DNA from: Burkholderiales bacterium | GTDB taxonomy: Bacteria; Pseudomonadota; Gammaproteobacteria; Burkholderiales; Burkholderiaceae_C | Assembly (NCBI GenBank): GCA_016223165.1 | Contig: JACRPO010000009.1 | Coordinates: 558,001 to 622,000, forward strand | Direction of reading: 5' to 3' | Length of the DNA: 64,000 nucleotides | Shown: piece after piece, positions 1-12,108 of the stretch | Position numbering within the stretch: position 1 is the first letter of the stretch | Layout of the letters: every line of letters begins with the position of its first letter | The notes under the pieces: generated by a model | The model's database searches: none | What the model was told of the DNA's origin: nothing | Seen by the model: the letters and a program-made list of their open reading frames with translations, nothing else | Program-made: the position numbers and the translations under genes

Positions 1-1569
1 CTGGCCCTGCTCGCCATCAACTACCTGTTGCTCGCCCTGCTCGCCTGGGGCCGGCTGTTCAAGCCGGTGCTCGCCGTCATCCTGCTGCTGACCGCCGGTG
101 CGGCGCACTTCATCGACAGCTTCGGTACCTTCATCGACCCGAGCATGCTGCGCAATGCGCTGCACACGCACTGGGGCGAGGCGAGCGAGCTCGTCGGCCT
201 GCGCCTGGCTTCGGCCCTGCTGCTCGGTGCGGTGCTCCCGGCGGCGCTGCTGATGCGCCTGCCGCTGGCGCGCCGCCCGTGGCCGCGGGCGCTGGCCGCA
301 CGCGGCGGTGCGCTCGCGCTGGCCCTGCTGGCACTGGTGGCGGCCATCTGGGTGGCGTTCCAGCCGCTCGCCTCGTTGATGCGCAGCCAGCGCGAGTTGC
401 GCTACCTGGTGACCCCCGCCAACGTGCTCTGGTCGGCCACGGCCCTGGCACGACGCACGAGCCAGGAGCCTGCCGGGCCGCTCGTGGCCGTGGGCCGCGA
501 CGCGCAGCCGGGGCCGACGCTGGCCAGGGCGCCACGCCCGCGCGTGGTGGTGCTGGTGGTCGGCGAGACGGCGCGCGCGGCCAACTGGGGGCTCAACGGC
601 TACGCGCGCCAGACGACGCCGGAACTGGCGCGCCTGCCGCTCATCAACTTCGCCGGCGCCACGAGTTGCGGCACCGACACCGAGACCTCGCTGCCGTGCA
701 TGTTCGCCGCCGTCGGCCGGCGGCAGTACGACGAGCGGCGCATCCACGGCAGCGAAAACCTGCTGCACGTGCTCGCGCATGCCGGCGTGGCTGTGCACTG
801 GCGCGATAACCAGTCCGGCTGCAAGGGCGTGTGCGCGGGCTTCGCGCAGGACACCGTGGCCGCGCTGGCGCCGCCCGGGACCTGCACCGGCGCCAGCTGC
901 TACGACGAAGGGTTGCTGCATGGGCTGGAGGCCTTGTTGCCGGTGGGCACCGTGGCGGGCGCGTCGGCGACGGGCGGCATGAACGGCACGAACGGCACCG
1001 GCGGCGCAGGCGGCCTGGCCGCGAAGTTCATCGTCCTGCACCAGATCGGCAACCACGGCCCGGCCTACCACCGGCGCGCGCCGGCCGCCTTCAAACGCTT
1101 CCAGCCGGCTTGCGAGCAGGACGACCTGCGCCTGTGCGATGCACAAAGCATCGTCAACGCCTACGACAACGCGCTCCTGTACACCGACCACGTGCTGGCG
1201 GCGCTGATCGCGCGGCTGCAGGCGCGCGCGGCCGAGATCGACAGCGCCGTGATCTACGTGTCCGACCACGGCGAGTCGATCGGCGAGCACGGGCTCTTCC
1301 TGCACGGCGTGCCGTTCGCCTTCGCGCCCGAGGTGCAGACACAGGTGCCGATGGTGATGTGGCTGTCGAGCGGCTTTGCCGAAGCGCGCGGCCTCGATGC
1401 CGGTTGCCTGAAGGGGCACGCCGGCGGCGCGGGCGTGCGCCACGACCACCTCTTCCACACCGTGCTCGGCCTGTTCGACGTGCAGACGGGCGCGCGCGCG
1501 CCCGAGTGGGACCTGACGCATGGTTGCACGCGCGGTGCCCCCGTCGATCTGGCCCGTGCCGCCGGCTAA
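1..1569 (+). CDS. Phosphoethanolamine transferase, EptA/MCR family (5' end outside window)
   Basis: The reading frame is open from the first base, so this is the 3' part of a gene. The start shows hydrophobic membrane segments, then a sulfatase-type periplasmic domain. Visible family motifs are VVGETARAANWGLNGY, CGTDTETSLPCMF (region of the catalytic threonine and metal site) and SDHGESIGEHGLFLHG near the C-terminus. Enzymes of this family transfer phosphoethanolamine from phosphatidylethanolamine to lipid A in the inner membrane, altering charge and polymyxin sensitivity. A Gly/Asn/Thr-rich low-complexity insert lies around 960-1015. The PAP2 gene follows directly, a common pairing. Substrate (lipid A or another glycan) cannot be decided from sequence. 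Confidence 0.88.
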   Translation: MALLAINYLLLALLAWGRLFKPVLAVILLLTAGAAHFIDSFGTFIDPSMLRNALHTHWGEASELVGLRLASALLLGAVLPAALLMRLPLARRPWPRALAARGGALALALLALVAAIWVAFQPLASLMRSQRELRYLVTPANVLWSATALARRTSQEPAGPLVAVGRDAQPGPTLARAPRPRVVVLVVGETARAANWGLNGYARQTTPELARLPLINFAGATSCGTDTETSLPCMFAAVGRRQYDERRIHGSENLLHVLAHAGVAVHWRDNQSGCKGVCAGFAQDTVAALAPPGTCTGASCYDEGLLHGLEALLPVGTVAGASATGGMNGTNGTGGAGGLAAKFIVLHQIGNHGPAYHRRAPAAFKRFQPACEQDDLRLCDAQSIVNAYDNALLYTDHVLAALIARLQARAAEIDSAVIYVSDHGESIGEHGLFLHGVPFAFAPEVQTQVPMVMWLSSGFAEARGLDAGCLKGHAGGAGVRHDHLFHTVLGLFDVQTGARAPEWDLTHGCTRGAPVDLARAAG

Positions 1570-1678
1570 CGCTACCCGCGGCGCCGCGGCGCCAGGCGTG
1601 CGGGCGGCAGAAAGCCGCGCCCGCGCCGGTTCTCTCTCGCCCGCACTCTCGCCCGCACTGTCGCCCCCACGGTCGCCC

Positions 1679-2323
1679 ATGCTCCTGGCCGCGTTGGCCC
1701 TGCTGCCCCTGCTGCTATGGGACCTGGCCGCCGGCGACCTGCCGCTGAGCCGCCTGTTCGCCAGCTCACACGGCTTTCCATGGCGCAATGACTGGTGGCT
1801 GAGCGCCCTGCTGCACGACGGCACGCGCCAGCTCGGCTGGGCGCTGGCGCTGCTGCTCGCCGTCAACGTGGCGTGGCCGCTGACTCCCTCGCTGACACGG
1901 CACGAGCGCCTGTGGTGGTTTCTCGCCACACTGGCCGGCGCAGCCGTGGTGCCGCTCGTGAAGCAGCAGAGCCTGACGAGTTGCCCCTGGGACCTGGCCG
2001 AATTCGGCGGCCTCGCGCAGCACGTGCCGCACTGGCTGCAGCTGGGCCCGTTCGCGCAGCCCGATGGCGGCGGCGGACACTGCTTTCCGTCCGGGCACGC
2101 GACGACGGCGTTCGCCTTCTTCAGCGGCGGCTTCGCGCTGCGCCGTGCGCACCCGGTGGCGGCGCGGCGCTGGATGCTCGCGGTGCTCGCGCTCGGCCTC
2201 GTCCTGGGCGCCGCGCAGCTCGTGCGCGGCGCGCACTTCGCGAGCCACACGCTGTGGAGCGGCTGGATCTGCTTCAGCATGAATGCAGTGCTGGCGCGCT
2301 GGTGGCTGCCGCTGGCGCGCTAG
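1679..2323 (+). CDS. PAP2 family membrane phosphatase
   Basis: A protein of 214 residues with several hydrophobic segments and the PAP2 (type 2 phosphatidic acid phosphatase) signature. Visible motifs are KQQSLTSCPWD as a variant first motif, FPSGHATTAF as the central motif and RGAHFASHTLW as a variant third motif. Such proteins dephosphorylate lipid phosphates or transfer phosphate at the periplasmic face of the inner membrane. The ATG at 1679 is preferred; the frame stays open upstream to 1520 but that part is Pro/Ala/Arg-rich and overlaps the preceding gene. It probably acts with the adjacent phosphoethanolamine transferase in envelope lipid modification. Confidence 0.85.
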   Translation: MLLAALALLPLLLWDLAAGDLPLSRLFASSHGFPWRNDWWLSALLHDGTRQLGWALALLLAVNVAWPLTPSLTRHERLWWFLATLAGAAVVPLVKQQSLTSCPWDLAEFGGLAQHVPHWLQLGPFAQPDGGGGHCFPSGHATTAFAFFSGGFALRRAHPVAARRWMLAVLALGLVLGAAQLVRGAHFASHTLWSGWICFSMNAVLARWWLPLAR

Positions 2324-2336
2324 CGCGACGGCACGA

Positions 2337-2539
2337 TTCTTCAAGCGTGCGGATGTCGTAGCCGGACGGCACCGCTTCCGCCGCGCCCAGGTTGCTGGGG
2401 TGGCGCCTGCCATGAACAAGACGAAGCGCCGCACCAGTGCACGCACGTAGGTGATTTCGGTGCGAATCGAGTCTTGGCGCACGCGCATGGCCTCGCGCAG
2501 CGGCGGCAGAAGGCGGGCGGCGGCGCTGGGTTCGGCCAC
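2337..2539 (-). pseudogene. intI: Relic of integron integrase intI (internally deleted, frameshifted)
   Basis: Reading leftwards from 2539, one frame gives SIRTEITYVRALVRRFVLF, which fits the N-terminal SAM-like domain of integron integrases (IntI1 has a SLRTEQAYVHWVRAF region). One base appears lost near 2412, after which the next frame continues HGRRHPSNLGAAEAV, the following part of the same domain. The sequence then jumps to SGYDIRTLEE, matching the GYDIRTVQELLGH segment near the integrase C-terminus. The whole catalytic core between these pieces is missing, so it cannot be active. Its position, divergent from and next to an attC-flanked cassette, is the standard intI location. Identification is by motif recall, not a search. 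Confidence 0.7.
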
Positions 2540-2697
2540 TGGCTCCGAGGCATTGACCTTGGCCGGGGATCTGGGCGACAGTTCGCCGGTGACTGAACGG
2601 ACGGCCGGCGGAGTCCGATGCGAGTTGTTGGTGCCGCAGAATTTGAGCGACCCATATCGGGATGAACATCGCCGGTCGAACTGCGGCCGGGGGGTAC

Positions 2698-2756
2698 CCC
2701 TCCAGTTCCTTCAAGCGGACATGCCTTCGGCACGCCGCTTAAGTCAAACGTTAGGT
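2698..2756 (+). repeat. attC-like recombination site upstream of the cassette
   Basis: The right end reads CGCTTAAGTCAAACGTTAGGT, with the core site GTTAGGT (GTTRRRY) at 2750-2756 and the typical CTTAA...CAAACG arm. It folds back on TTCAAGCGG at about 2710-2718 with an inner TGCC/GGCA stem. The left inverse core (RYYYAAC) is degenerate. In a normal integron the cassette begins just after the G of the core site, which fits the gene that follows. Confidence 0.65.
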
Positions 2757-2787
2757 CGCCCAATCACCAATCGCGGTCAGCTTGTCC

Positions 2788-3579
2788 ATGTTGAACGTCC
2801 TTGGGTGCCAAATTCACCTCAGAGACTCTGGGTCCGGTCAGCCAGTGCTGTTCTTGCATGGGAATCCTGACTCTTCACTTCTTTGGGAACCGGTTGCAGC
2901 CCTGCTCTCGAGGCAGTTCCGCTGTATCGCGCCAGATTTGCCGGGCTACGGACGATCAACAGCACCGCCGGACTTCGACTACACGCTGACTGGCCAAGCT
3001 CGCTTCTTGCAAGCTTTGGCGCGAGAACTCGGCTTCACACATCCGATTGCAGTCGTCGGACACGACTTCGGAGCCATCTTTGCGATGGCCTGGATGGCAC
3101 GACATCCAGAAATGATCCGGGCCGCAGTCATCAGCAACTCAGCGTTCTTCCCCGACTACAAGTGGCACCTCTGGGCCAAGGCTTGGCGTCGCCACGGACT
3201 TGGCGAAGTCATGATGGCGCTGATGAGCCTGCGCGGCATGCGGTTTGTGTATCGCGCCGGAGTGCCTCGCATCCCGGCCCGCTACATTGAAGATGCGTAT
3301 CGCCTCCTCACGCCTGGCGTGAGGCAGAACATCTTGCGGCTGTACCGGTCCGTTCCAGCGGGTGCATTTGCTTCCTGGGAGGCAGACTACCTCCGTGCTG
3401 CGAAGCATGTGCCCGTGCTTGTTCTGTGGGCCGACGGAGATCCGTTCATCCCCAAACGCTTTGCCGAAAGATTTGCCGCACAGCGCATCGTTCGCTTCGA
3501 GCGATCAGGCCATTGGCTACCTCTCGCCGAGCCTGCCGCTTTCGCGAACGAGACGGCAGGGTTCCTCCGTGCGACCTAA
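2788..3579 (+). CDS. Alpha/beta hydrolase with Asp nucleophile, haloalkane dehalogenase/epoxide hydrolase-like (integron cassette gene)
   Basis: 263 residues. The sequence shows the oxyanion-region motif LFLHGNPDSS, a nucleophile elbow VVGHDFGA with Asp as nucleophile, an acid candidate in WADGDPFIP and the catalytic histidine in SGHWLPL. An Asp nucleophile and HGN rather than HGF suggest the haloalkane dehalogenase/epoxide hydrolase branch, but the Trp that follows the Asp in dehalogenases is Phe here, so the substrate is uncertain. Base composition is clearly less GC-rich than all neighbours. The stop codon lies inside the inverse core ACCTAAC of a downstream attC-like site, a classic cassette layout. 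A TTG at 2782 is an alternative start; no clear ribosome binding site is seen. Confidence 0.85.
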   Translation: MLNVLGCQIHLRDSGSGQPVLFLHGNPDSSLLWEPVAALLSRQFRCIAPDLPGYGRSTAPPDFDYTLTGQARFLQALARELGFTHPIAVVGHDFGAIFAMAWMARHPEMIRAAVISNSAFFPDYKWHLWAKAWRRHGLGEVMMALMSLRGMRFVYRAGVPRIPARYIEDAYRLLTPGVRQNILRLYRSVPAGAFASWEADYLRAAKHVPVLVLWADGDPFIPKRFAERFAAQRIVRFERSGHWLPLAEPAAFANETAGFLRAT

Positions 3580-3657
3580 CCCCAGGGGACGGTCCGCTGT
3601 GTGCGTCTTCTACGCCCGGCAGTTCTCTGCCTCGGACGTTTATGTCAAACGTGGCCT
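3574..3657 (+). repeat. attC-like site downstream of the cassette, core site degenerate
   Basis: It begins with a perfect inverse core ACCTAAC (3574-3580) containing the stop codon of the hydrolase gene. ACGGTCCG pairs with CGGACGT on the far side, and a small inner GGCAG/CTGCC stem is present. The right end reads TATGTCAAACGTGGCCTAG: it shares GTCAAACGT with the upstream site, but the core GTTRRRY is replaced by GTGGCCT. The end touches the stop codon of the convergent membrane protein gene. Confidence 0.6.
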
Positions 3658-4467
3658 AGACCAGGTCCCGGGGCCCCGCGGCACGCGAGGCCGCAGCATG
3701 CCGCGACGCCCAGGCCCAGGGCAGCACCGCCGAGGCGAGCATCGCCACACCCCAACACAGCGCGCCGGGCAGGCGGGGCAGCGCCAGCAGCATCACGACG
3801 AAGAAGCTGACGAAGCCGATCTGCCCGCGCACGAAGCCGGCCAGCAACGCCGCCGTGGCCACGCTGCCGTGGCGGGGCAACGTGAAGGCCGGCAGCACCA
3901 TGCCAGCCACCGGCGCGGCCAGCAGCAGGCCGGCCAGGCCGGTGCTCAGATGCTGCGCACCCCAGAGCACGCCCGCCGCCACGACGAGCGCCACCGCGAT
4001 GCGGCAGGCGAGCTCGATACGCGGCAGTTCCACCGGCCCGCCCAGGCCACCGCGCCGCGCCGCCGAGGGCATTGCCCGCAAGCCGAGCGCCGGGGCTGCG
4101 ATGGCCAGCGCGACCCGGCCCCACTCGGGCAACGGCGCCATCAGCAGCAGCACGCCGCAGCCGAAGTGCAGGGCCAGCGCCACCGCCAAGCAGGCCGGCC
4201 ACCGCCACCATCGCGCCAGGTGCGCCAGGGCCACGAGGTAGGCGATCATCGCCGGCTGGCAGGCCAGGGTCGCCAGGCAGACGGCGCGCACGGCCTCGTT
4301 GGGCAGGTCGATCAACAGCAAGCCGGTGATCGGCCCGGCGATCATCGGCATGCCGGCCAGCAGCCCGCCGGCGGCGTGCCCGAAGCGCCGCGACACCAGC
4401 GAAGCCGCCAGCACCGCGACGAGAACCAAGCCCAGCTTGAGCGCCAGCAGCAGCGCCGGCGCCACCG

Positions 4468-4471
<4 letters not shown>
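3656..4471 (-). CDS. Polytopic membrane protein of unknown function
   Basis: 271 residues with about eight hydrophobic segments, beginning with LALKLGLVLVAVLAASLV and containing a Gly/Pro-rich stretch AGGLLAGMPMIAGPITG. I do not recognise the family with certainty. The GTG start at 4471 overlaps the stop codon of the upstream 5-oxoprolinase gene (GTGA), so the two are probably translated together, and this may be a permease or accessory for the same substrate. Its 3' end abuts the degenerate attC site of the integron relic. Confidence 0.7.
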
Positions 4472-8148
<3,677 letters not shown>

Positions 8149-8235
8149 CTCGAAGAGTCCTTGTCGCGGCGGGTGCATGCGGCGGCCGCACCGGTGCCAT
8201 CTTCGCAGCCCGGCGGCGCCTGCGGGTTTCGGGGT

Positions 8236-9528
8236 TTACATCAGACCGGGCAGCCAGAGCACGGTCAGCGGGAAGAGATAGATCAGCAGGACGGCCAGCA
8301 CCAGCAGGCCGAAGAAGGGCAGCGCCGTCTTCGCCAGGTAGGGCAGCTCGCGCCCGGTGAGGCCTTGCAGCACGAAGAGGTTGAAGCCCACCGGCGGCGT
8401 GATCTGCGCCATCTCGACCACCAGCACGACGAAGATGCCGAACCACAGCAGGTCGATGCCGGCCGCCTGCACCGTGGGCAGCAGCACGGCCATCGTCAGC
8501 ACGACCATGCTGATGCCGTCGAGAAAGCAGCCGAGCACGATGAAGAAGCCCATCAGCAGCAAGAGCAGCATGAAGGGAGAGAGCTTCAAGCCGCCGATGA
8601 AGGCGGCGATCTCGCGCGGCAGGCCGATGAAGCCCATCGCCAGCGTGAGGAACGAGGCACCGGCGAGGATGAGGCCGATCATGCAGTAGACGCGGCAGGC
8701 GGCGGTGAGGCCTTCGCTGAAGCTCTTCCAGGTGAGCGAGCGCTCGATCGCGCTCAGCACCAGCGCTCCGGCCACGCCGAGTGCGGCCGATTCGGTGGCC
8801 GTGGCCAGGCCGCTGTAGATGCTGCCGATGACGAGCGCGATCAGCGCCACCACCGGGATCAGATGGCGGCCGGCGGCGAGCTTCTGCGCCAGCGTCATCT
8901 CGGCATCGGCCGCCGGCACCTGCGTCGGGTTGCGCAGCGCCCAGAGAATGAGGTAGCCCGAGAAGATCGCCATCAGCATCAGGCCGGGCATGACGCCGGC
9001 GACGAAGAGCCTGGCGATGGAAACATCGGTGGCCACCGCGTAGACGATCATGATGATCGAGGGCGGGATCAGGAGGCCGAAGGTGCCGGCACCGGCGAGC
9101 GAGCCCATCGCGATGGCGTCGGGGTAGCCGCGGCTCTTCAGCTCGGGCAGCGTGATCTTGCCGATGGTGGCGCAGGTGGCCGCACTGCTGCCCGAGACCG
9201 CCGCGAAGATGCCGCAGCCGATGACGTTGGCGTGCAGCAGCCGCCCGGGGATGCGGTTGAGCCAGGGCGCCAGGCCCTTGAAGAGATCGGCCGTGAGGCG
9301 GCTGCGGAACAGGATCTCGCCCATCCACAGGAAGAGCGGCAGCGCCGTCAGCGTCCAGCTGCTCGTGCTGCCCCAGATGGTGAAGACCATGCTGTCGCCG
9401 ACCGGGCGGCTGGTGAACCACTGCATCGCCACCACGGCCACGCCGAGCAGCGTGAGGCCGATCCACAGGCCCGAGGCGAGCACGGCGATGAGCAGCGCGA
9501 TGAGCAAGGCGGCGGTGAGGATGTCCAT
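8236..9528 (-). CDS. TRAP transporter large permease (DctM type), system 1
   Basis: 430 residues with about twelve hydrophobic segments. Family stretches include TLTALPLFLWMGEILF, GIFAAVSGSSAATCATIGKI and LLIPPSIIMIVYAV. It forms the sodium-driven channel subunit of a tripartite ATP-independent periplasmic transporter with the small permease (9569-10084) and the binding protein (10118-11140). It is closely similar to the second large permease at 15520-16821. The ATG at 9528 fits the family N-terminus; the open frame further upstream overlaps the small permease gene. Confidence 0.92.
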   Translation of the reverse strand: MDILTAALLIALLIAVLASGLWIGLTLLGVAVVAMQWFTSRPVGDSMVFTIWGSTSSWTLTALPLFLWMGEILFRSRLTADLFKGLAPWLNRIPGRLLHANVIGCGIFAAVSGSSAATCATIGKITLPELKSRGYPDAIAMGSLAGAGTFGLLIPPSIIMIVYAVATDVSIARLFVAGVMPGLMLMAIFSGYLILWALRNPTQVPAADAEMTLAQKLAAGRHLIPVVALIALVIGSIYSGLATATESAALGVAGALVLSAIERSLTWKSFSEGLTAACRVYCMIGLILAGASFLTLAMGFIGLPREIAAFIGGLKLSPFMLLLLLMGFFIVLGCFLDGISMVVLTMAVLLPTVQAAGIDLLWFGIFVVLVVEMAQITPPVGFNLFVLQGLTGRELPYLAKTALPFFGLLVLAVLLIYLFPLTVLWLPGLM

Positions 9529-9568
9529 TGCGAAGTCCGCCTCGGTTTCGACGCTCGGTTTCGACAGC

Positions 9569-10084
9569 TTATTCGGCGTGCGCCGTCTCGCCGGCCACGG
9601 CTTCGCGGAAGAAAGGTCGCCGGCGGGCACGCGCCAGCAACGCATCGGCGAAGGCGAGCGCCAGGCCGATGCAGCCGAGCGCCATCGCGATCTGCGGCAG
9701 CCACAGCGGCGTGGCGTCCGAGCCCTGCGAGATATCGTTCGTCATGCGCGAGACCCACACCATGCGCGTGGCGTAGAAAGCAAGCGCGACGCTGAGCGCC
9801 AGCGCCGCGGCCAGGCACCACCACTCGAAGCCCGCGCGCCAGGCCGCCGGCATGCGCTGCAGGATCAGCGTGACGCGGATGTGCTCGCCGCGCTGCAAGG
9901 TGCCCGGCAGCGCGAGGAAGAGCGCCGCGGCGATGGCATAGCCGGCGTAGGCATCGAGCCCGCGCAGGCCCCAGGCGAACTGGCGGTCGACGATGCCGAG
10001 CATCACCGCGACGAAGGAGCCGAGCATGGCCAGCGCCGCCAGGCCCATCAGCGCGCGGTAGAAGAGGTCCAGCGTGCGGCGCAT
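9569..10084 (-). CDS. TRAP transporter small permease (DctQ type), system 1
   Basis: 171 residues with four predicted membrane segments. Conserved DctQ-like features are the YAGYAIAAALFLALPGTLQRGEHIRV segment (here noted by its ends, YAGY and EHIRV) and SQGSDATPLWLPQ. It bridges the binding protein and the large permease. It lies 33 bases downstream of the receptor gene and 40 bases upstream of the large permease, consistent with one transcript. The small permease at 15007-15516 is a paralog sharing the NDIS...GNDATPLWLPQ-type segment. Confidence 0.9.
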   Translation of the reverse strand: MRRTLDLFYRALMGLAALAMLGSFVAVMLGIVDRQFAWGLRGLDAYAGYAIAAALFLALPGTLQRGEHIRVTLILQRMPAAWRAGFEWWCLAAALALSVALAFYATRMVWVSRMTNDISQGSDATPLWLPQIAMALGCIGLALAFADALLARARRRPFFREAVAGETAHAE

Positions 10085-10117
10085 GGTGGCGCTCTCGTCG
10101 AAGCTTCGGCGCGAGGT

Positions 10118-11140
10118 CTACTTGCGGTAGGCGTCGACGATGGCCTGGCCGTCGGCGCCGGCCTGCTTGAGCCACTCGCCCGTCATGCGCTCGCCGATGG
10201 CCTTCAGCTCGCCCTTCAGGCGCGGGCTGCTGCGGTCCACGACCATGCCGCGCACGACCAGTTCCTTCAGGTACTCGTCGTCCTTCTGCTGGCTGACCTT
10301 CCAGCCGCGCTCACCCGCGGCGGCGGCCGCCTTCAGCACCGCGGCCTGCGTGCCGGCGTCGAGCGCGTCATAGGCCTTCAGGCTCACCACCACCGCATTG
10401 CGCGGCAGCCAGGCGCTCACGTCGTAGAAGTGCTTGACCTGCTCGTGCAGCTTGCTGTCCACGCCGCTGGCGCTGCTGGTGAGGAAGTTGTCGACGCCAC
10501 CGGTGGCCAGCGCCTGCGGCAGCTCGGCCAGCTGGATGGTCACCGGCTGCGCGCCGATCAACTCGGCAATGCGCGTGGTGGCCGGGTTGTAGGCGCGCAT
10601 CTTGGTGCCCTTCAGGTCGCCGAGGGTGGCCACCGGCTTCTTGCTGTACAGCGACTGCCCGGGCCAGGGCACGGTGTAGAGCAGCTTCATTCCCTGGCCG
10701 GCGAGCAGCTTCGCCAGCGCCGGCAGCGAGGCGTCGTTGAGCTTCTTCGCCTCGGGGTAGGTGGTGGCGAGGAAAGGGATGGAGTCGATGCCGAAGAGCG
10801 GGTTTTCGTTCGCCGCGCCCGAGAGGATGAATTCGCCGATCGGCGTCTGCCCCGTTTGCACGGCGCGCTTGATCTCGTTGGCCTTGAAGAGCGAAGCGCC
10901 CGGGTGCAGCGTGATCTTCAGCTTGCCGGCCGTGGCCTTGTCCACCTCGTCGGCGAACCATTGCAGGTTCTGCACCTGGAAGGTATTGACGCCGTAGCCC
11001 GAGGGCAGGTCCCACTTCGTCTGCGCCAGCACCGGCGCGGCGGCGAGCAGGCCGAGCGCCATCGTGAGCGCCGTCGTGAGCGCCATCGTGTTTGCGATCC
11101 TGATCGCGATCGGCGTGGCCAGGAAAGTCTTGCGGTTCAT
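10118..11140 (-). CDS. TRAP transporter substrate-binding protein (DctP type), system 1
   Basis: 340 residues with a signal peptide ending near PVLAQ. The mature part begins TKWDLPSGYGVNTF and contains KLKITLHPGASLF and the RAYNPATTRIAELIGAQPV substrate-loop region, as in DctP-family receptors. The start at 11140 is preceded by GGAGACC; an ATG four codons earlier is less likely. It shares much of its sequence with the receptor at 13986-14966, so the two TRAP systems arose by duplication or parallel recruitment. The ligand is not known; context suggests an acidic amino acid, 5-oxoproline or a related carboxylate. Confidence 0.92.
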   Translation of the reverse strand: MNRKTFLATPIAIRIANTMALTTALTMALGLLAAAPVLAQTKWDLPSGYGVNTFQVQNLQWFADEVDKATAGKLKITLHPGASLFKANEIKRAVQTGQTPIGEFILSGAANENPLFGIDSIPFLATTYPEAKKLNDASLPALAKLLAGQGMKLLYTVPWPGQSLYSKKPVATLGDLKGTKMRAYNPATTRIAELIGAQPVTIQLAELPQALATGGVDNFLTSSASGVDSKLHEQVKHFYDVSAWLPRNAVVVSLKAYDALDAGTQAAVLKAAAAAGERGWKVSQQKDDEYLKELVVRGMVVDRSSPRLKGELKAIGERMTGEWLKQAGADGQAIVDAYRK

Positions 11141-11158
11141 GCGGGTCTCCATGGCGGC

Positions 11159-12058
11159 TCAGAAGCTGGCCAGTTGCTGGTTGAAGAGATCGGTGACGAG
11201 CATCGCGCCCGGCGCGTGCGTGATGGCAAAGGGCAGCCTCGCCTGCGCCAGCGCCGCCTGCGGCGTGACACCGCAGGCCCAGAACACCGGCAGCTCGCCG
11301 GGCAGCACGGGCACGGCGTCGCCGTAGTCGGGCTGCGCGAGGTCTGCGATGCCGATCTGCGCCGGCTCGCCGATATGCACCGGCGCGCCGTGCACGGCCG
11401 GGAAGCGCGAGGTGACCTGCACGGCGCGGATGGCCGCGGCCGGCGCCAGCGGGCGCATCGTCACCACCAGCGGCCCGGCGAAGGGCCCGGCCGGCGTGGT
11501 GGCGATGTTCGTGCGGAACATCGCCACGTTGCGCCCCAGCTGCACGTGGCGCAGCCGGATGCCGTCGTCCATCAGCGCCTGCTCGAAGCTGAACGAGCAG
11601 CCGATGACGAAGGTGACGAGATCGTCGCGCCACAGCGGCGTGATGTCGGTGCGCTCGCCGGCGAGCTGGCCGTCGCGCCAGACGCGGTAGCGCGGCAGGT
11701 CGGTGCGGATGTCGATATCGGGCGCGAGCGATGGCAGCCGCGGGTCGCCCGCATCGCCCACGGCCAGCAGGGGGCACGGCTTGGGGTTGCGCTGGCAGTA
11801 GAGCAGGAAGTGCTGCGCCGCCTCGCGCGGCACGATGACGACGTTGCCCTGCACGTGGCGCTCGGCCAGGCCGCCGGTGTGGCTGCTCCAGCGCGCGGCG
11901 CGGAAGGCGGCGCGCAGTTCGGCGGGGTGGCTCGCGGCGCTGATGCCAGCGGCGGCATGATCGGCGCGATCGGCGTGATCGGCGCGATCGTCCTTACCGC
12001 CATGCCCGGCCTGGCCGGCCCGATTGGCGGACGCTGAGTGTGGTGGGTCGGTCGGCAT
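11159..12058 (-). CDS. DUF1445 / D-glutamate cyclase family putative hydro-lyase
   Basis: 299 residues. The core contains QGNVVIVPREAAQHFLLYC, FVIGCSFSFEQAL, FRTNIATTPAGPFAGPL and a closing HAPGAMLVTDLFNQQL, typical of the YcsI/DUF1445 family. Mammalian relatives form 5-oxo-D-proline from D-glutamate; bacterial members are annotated as putative hydro-lyases and YcsI in Bacillus lies with 5-oxoprolinase genes. Here it lies in the same operon region as a fused 5-oxoprolinase, so a role in glutamate/5-oxoproline metabolism is a reasonable inference. The N-terminal 40 residues are low complexity (DDRADHADRADHAA), so the true start may be later than 12058. Confidence 0.83.
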   Translation of the reverse strand: MPTDPPHSASANRAGQAGHGGKDDRADHADRADHAAAGISAASHPAELRAAFRAARWSSHTGGLAERHVQGNVVIVPREAAQHFLLYCQRNPKPCPLLAVGDAGDPRLPSLAPDIDIRTDLPRYRVWRDGQLAGERTDITPLWRDDLVTFVIGCSFSFEQALMDDGIRLRHVQLGRNVAMFRTNIATTPAGPFAGPLVVTMRPLAPAAAIRAVQVTSRFPAVHGAPVHIGEPAQIGIADLAQPDYGDAVPVLPGELPVFWACGVTPQAALAQARLPFAITHAPGAMLVTDLFNQQLASF

Positions 12059-12108
12059 GGGGGCGGATGTTGAAGCGCCCGCGCCGCCACGGCCAACGAG
12101 AAGTTTCT

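Noticed and set aside
1520..1678. Longer start for the PAP2 phosphatase
   Set aside because: The extra residues overlap the upstream gene and are low complexity; the ATG at 1679 begins with a membrane segment as expected.
2274..2763. Minus-strand open frames taken as intact small genes
   Set aside because: The parts with family similarity are split over two frames and miss the integrase core, so the region is a pseudogene rather than an intact gene.
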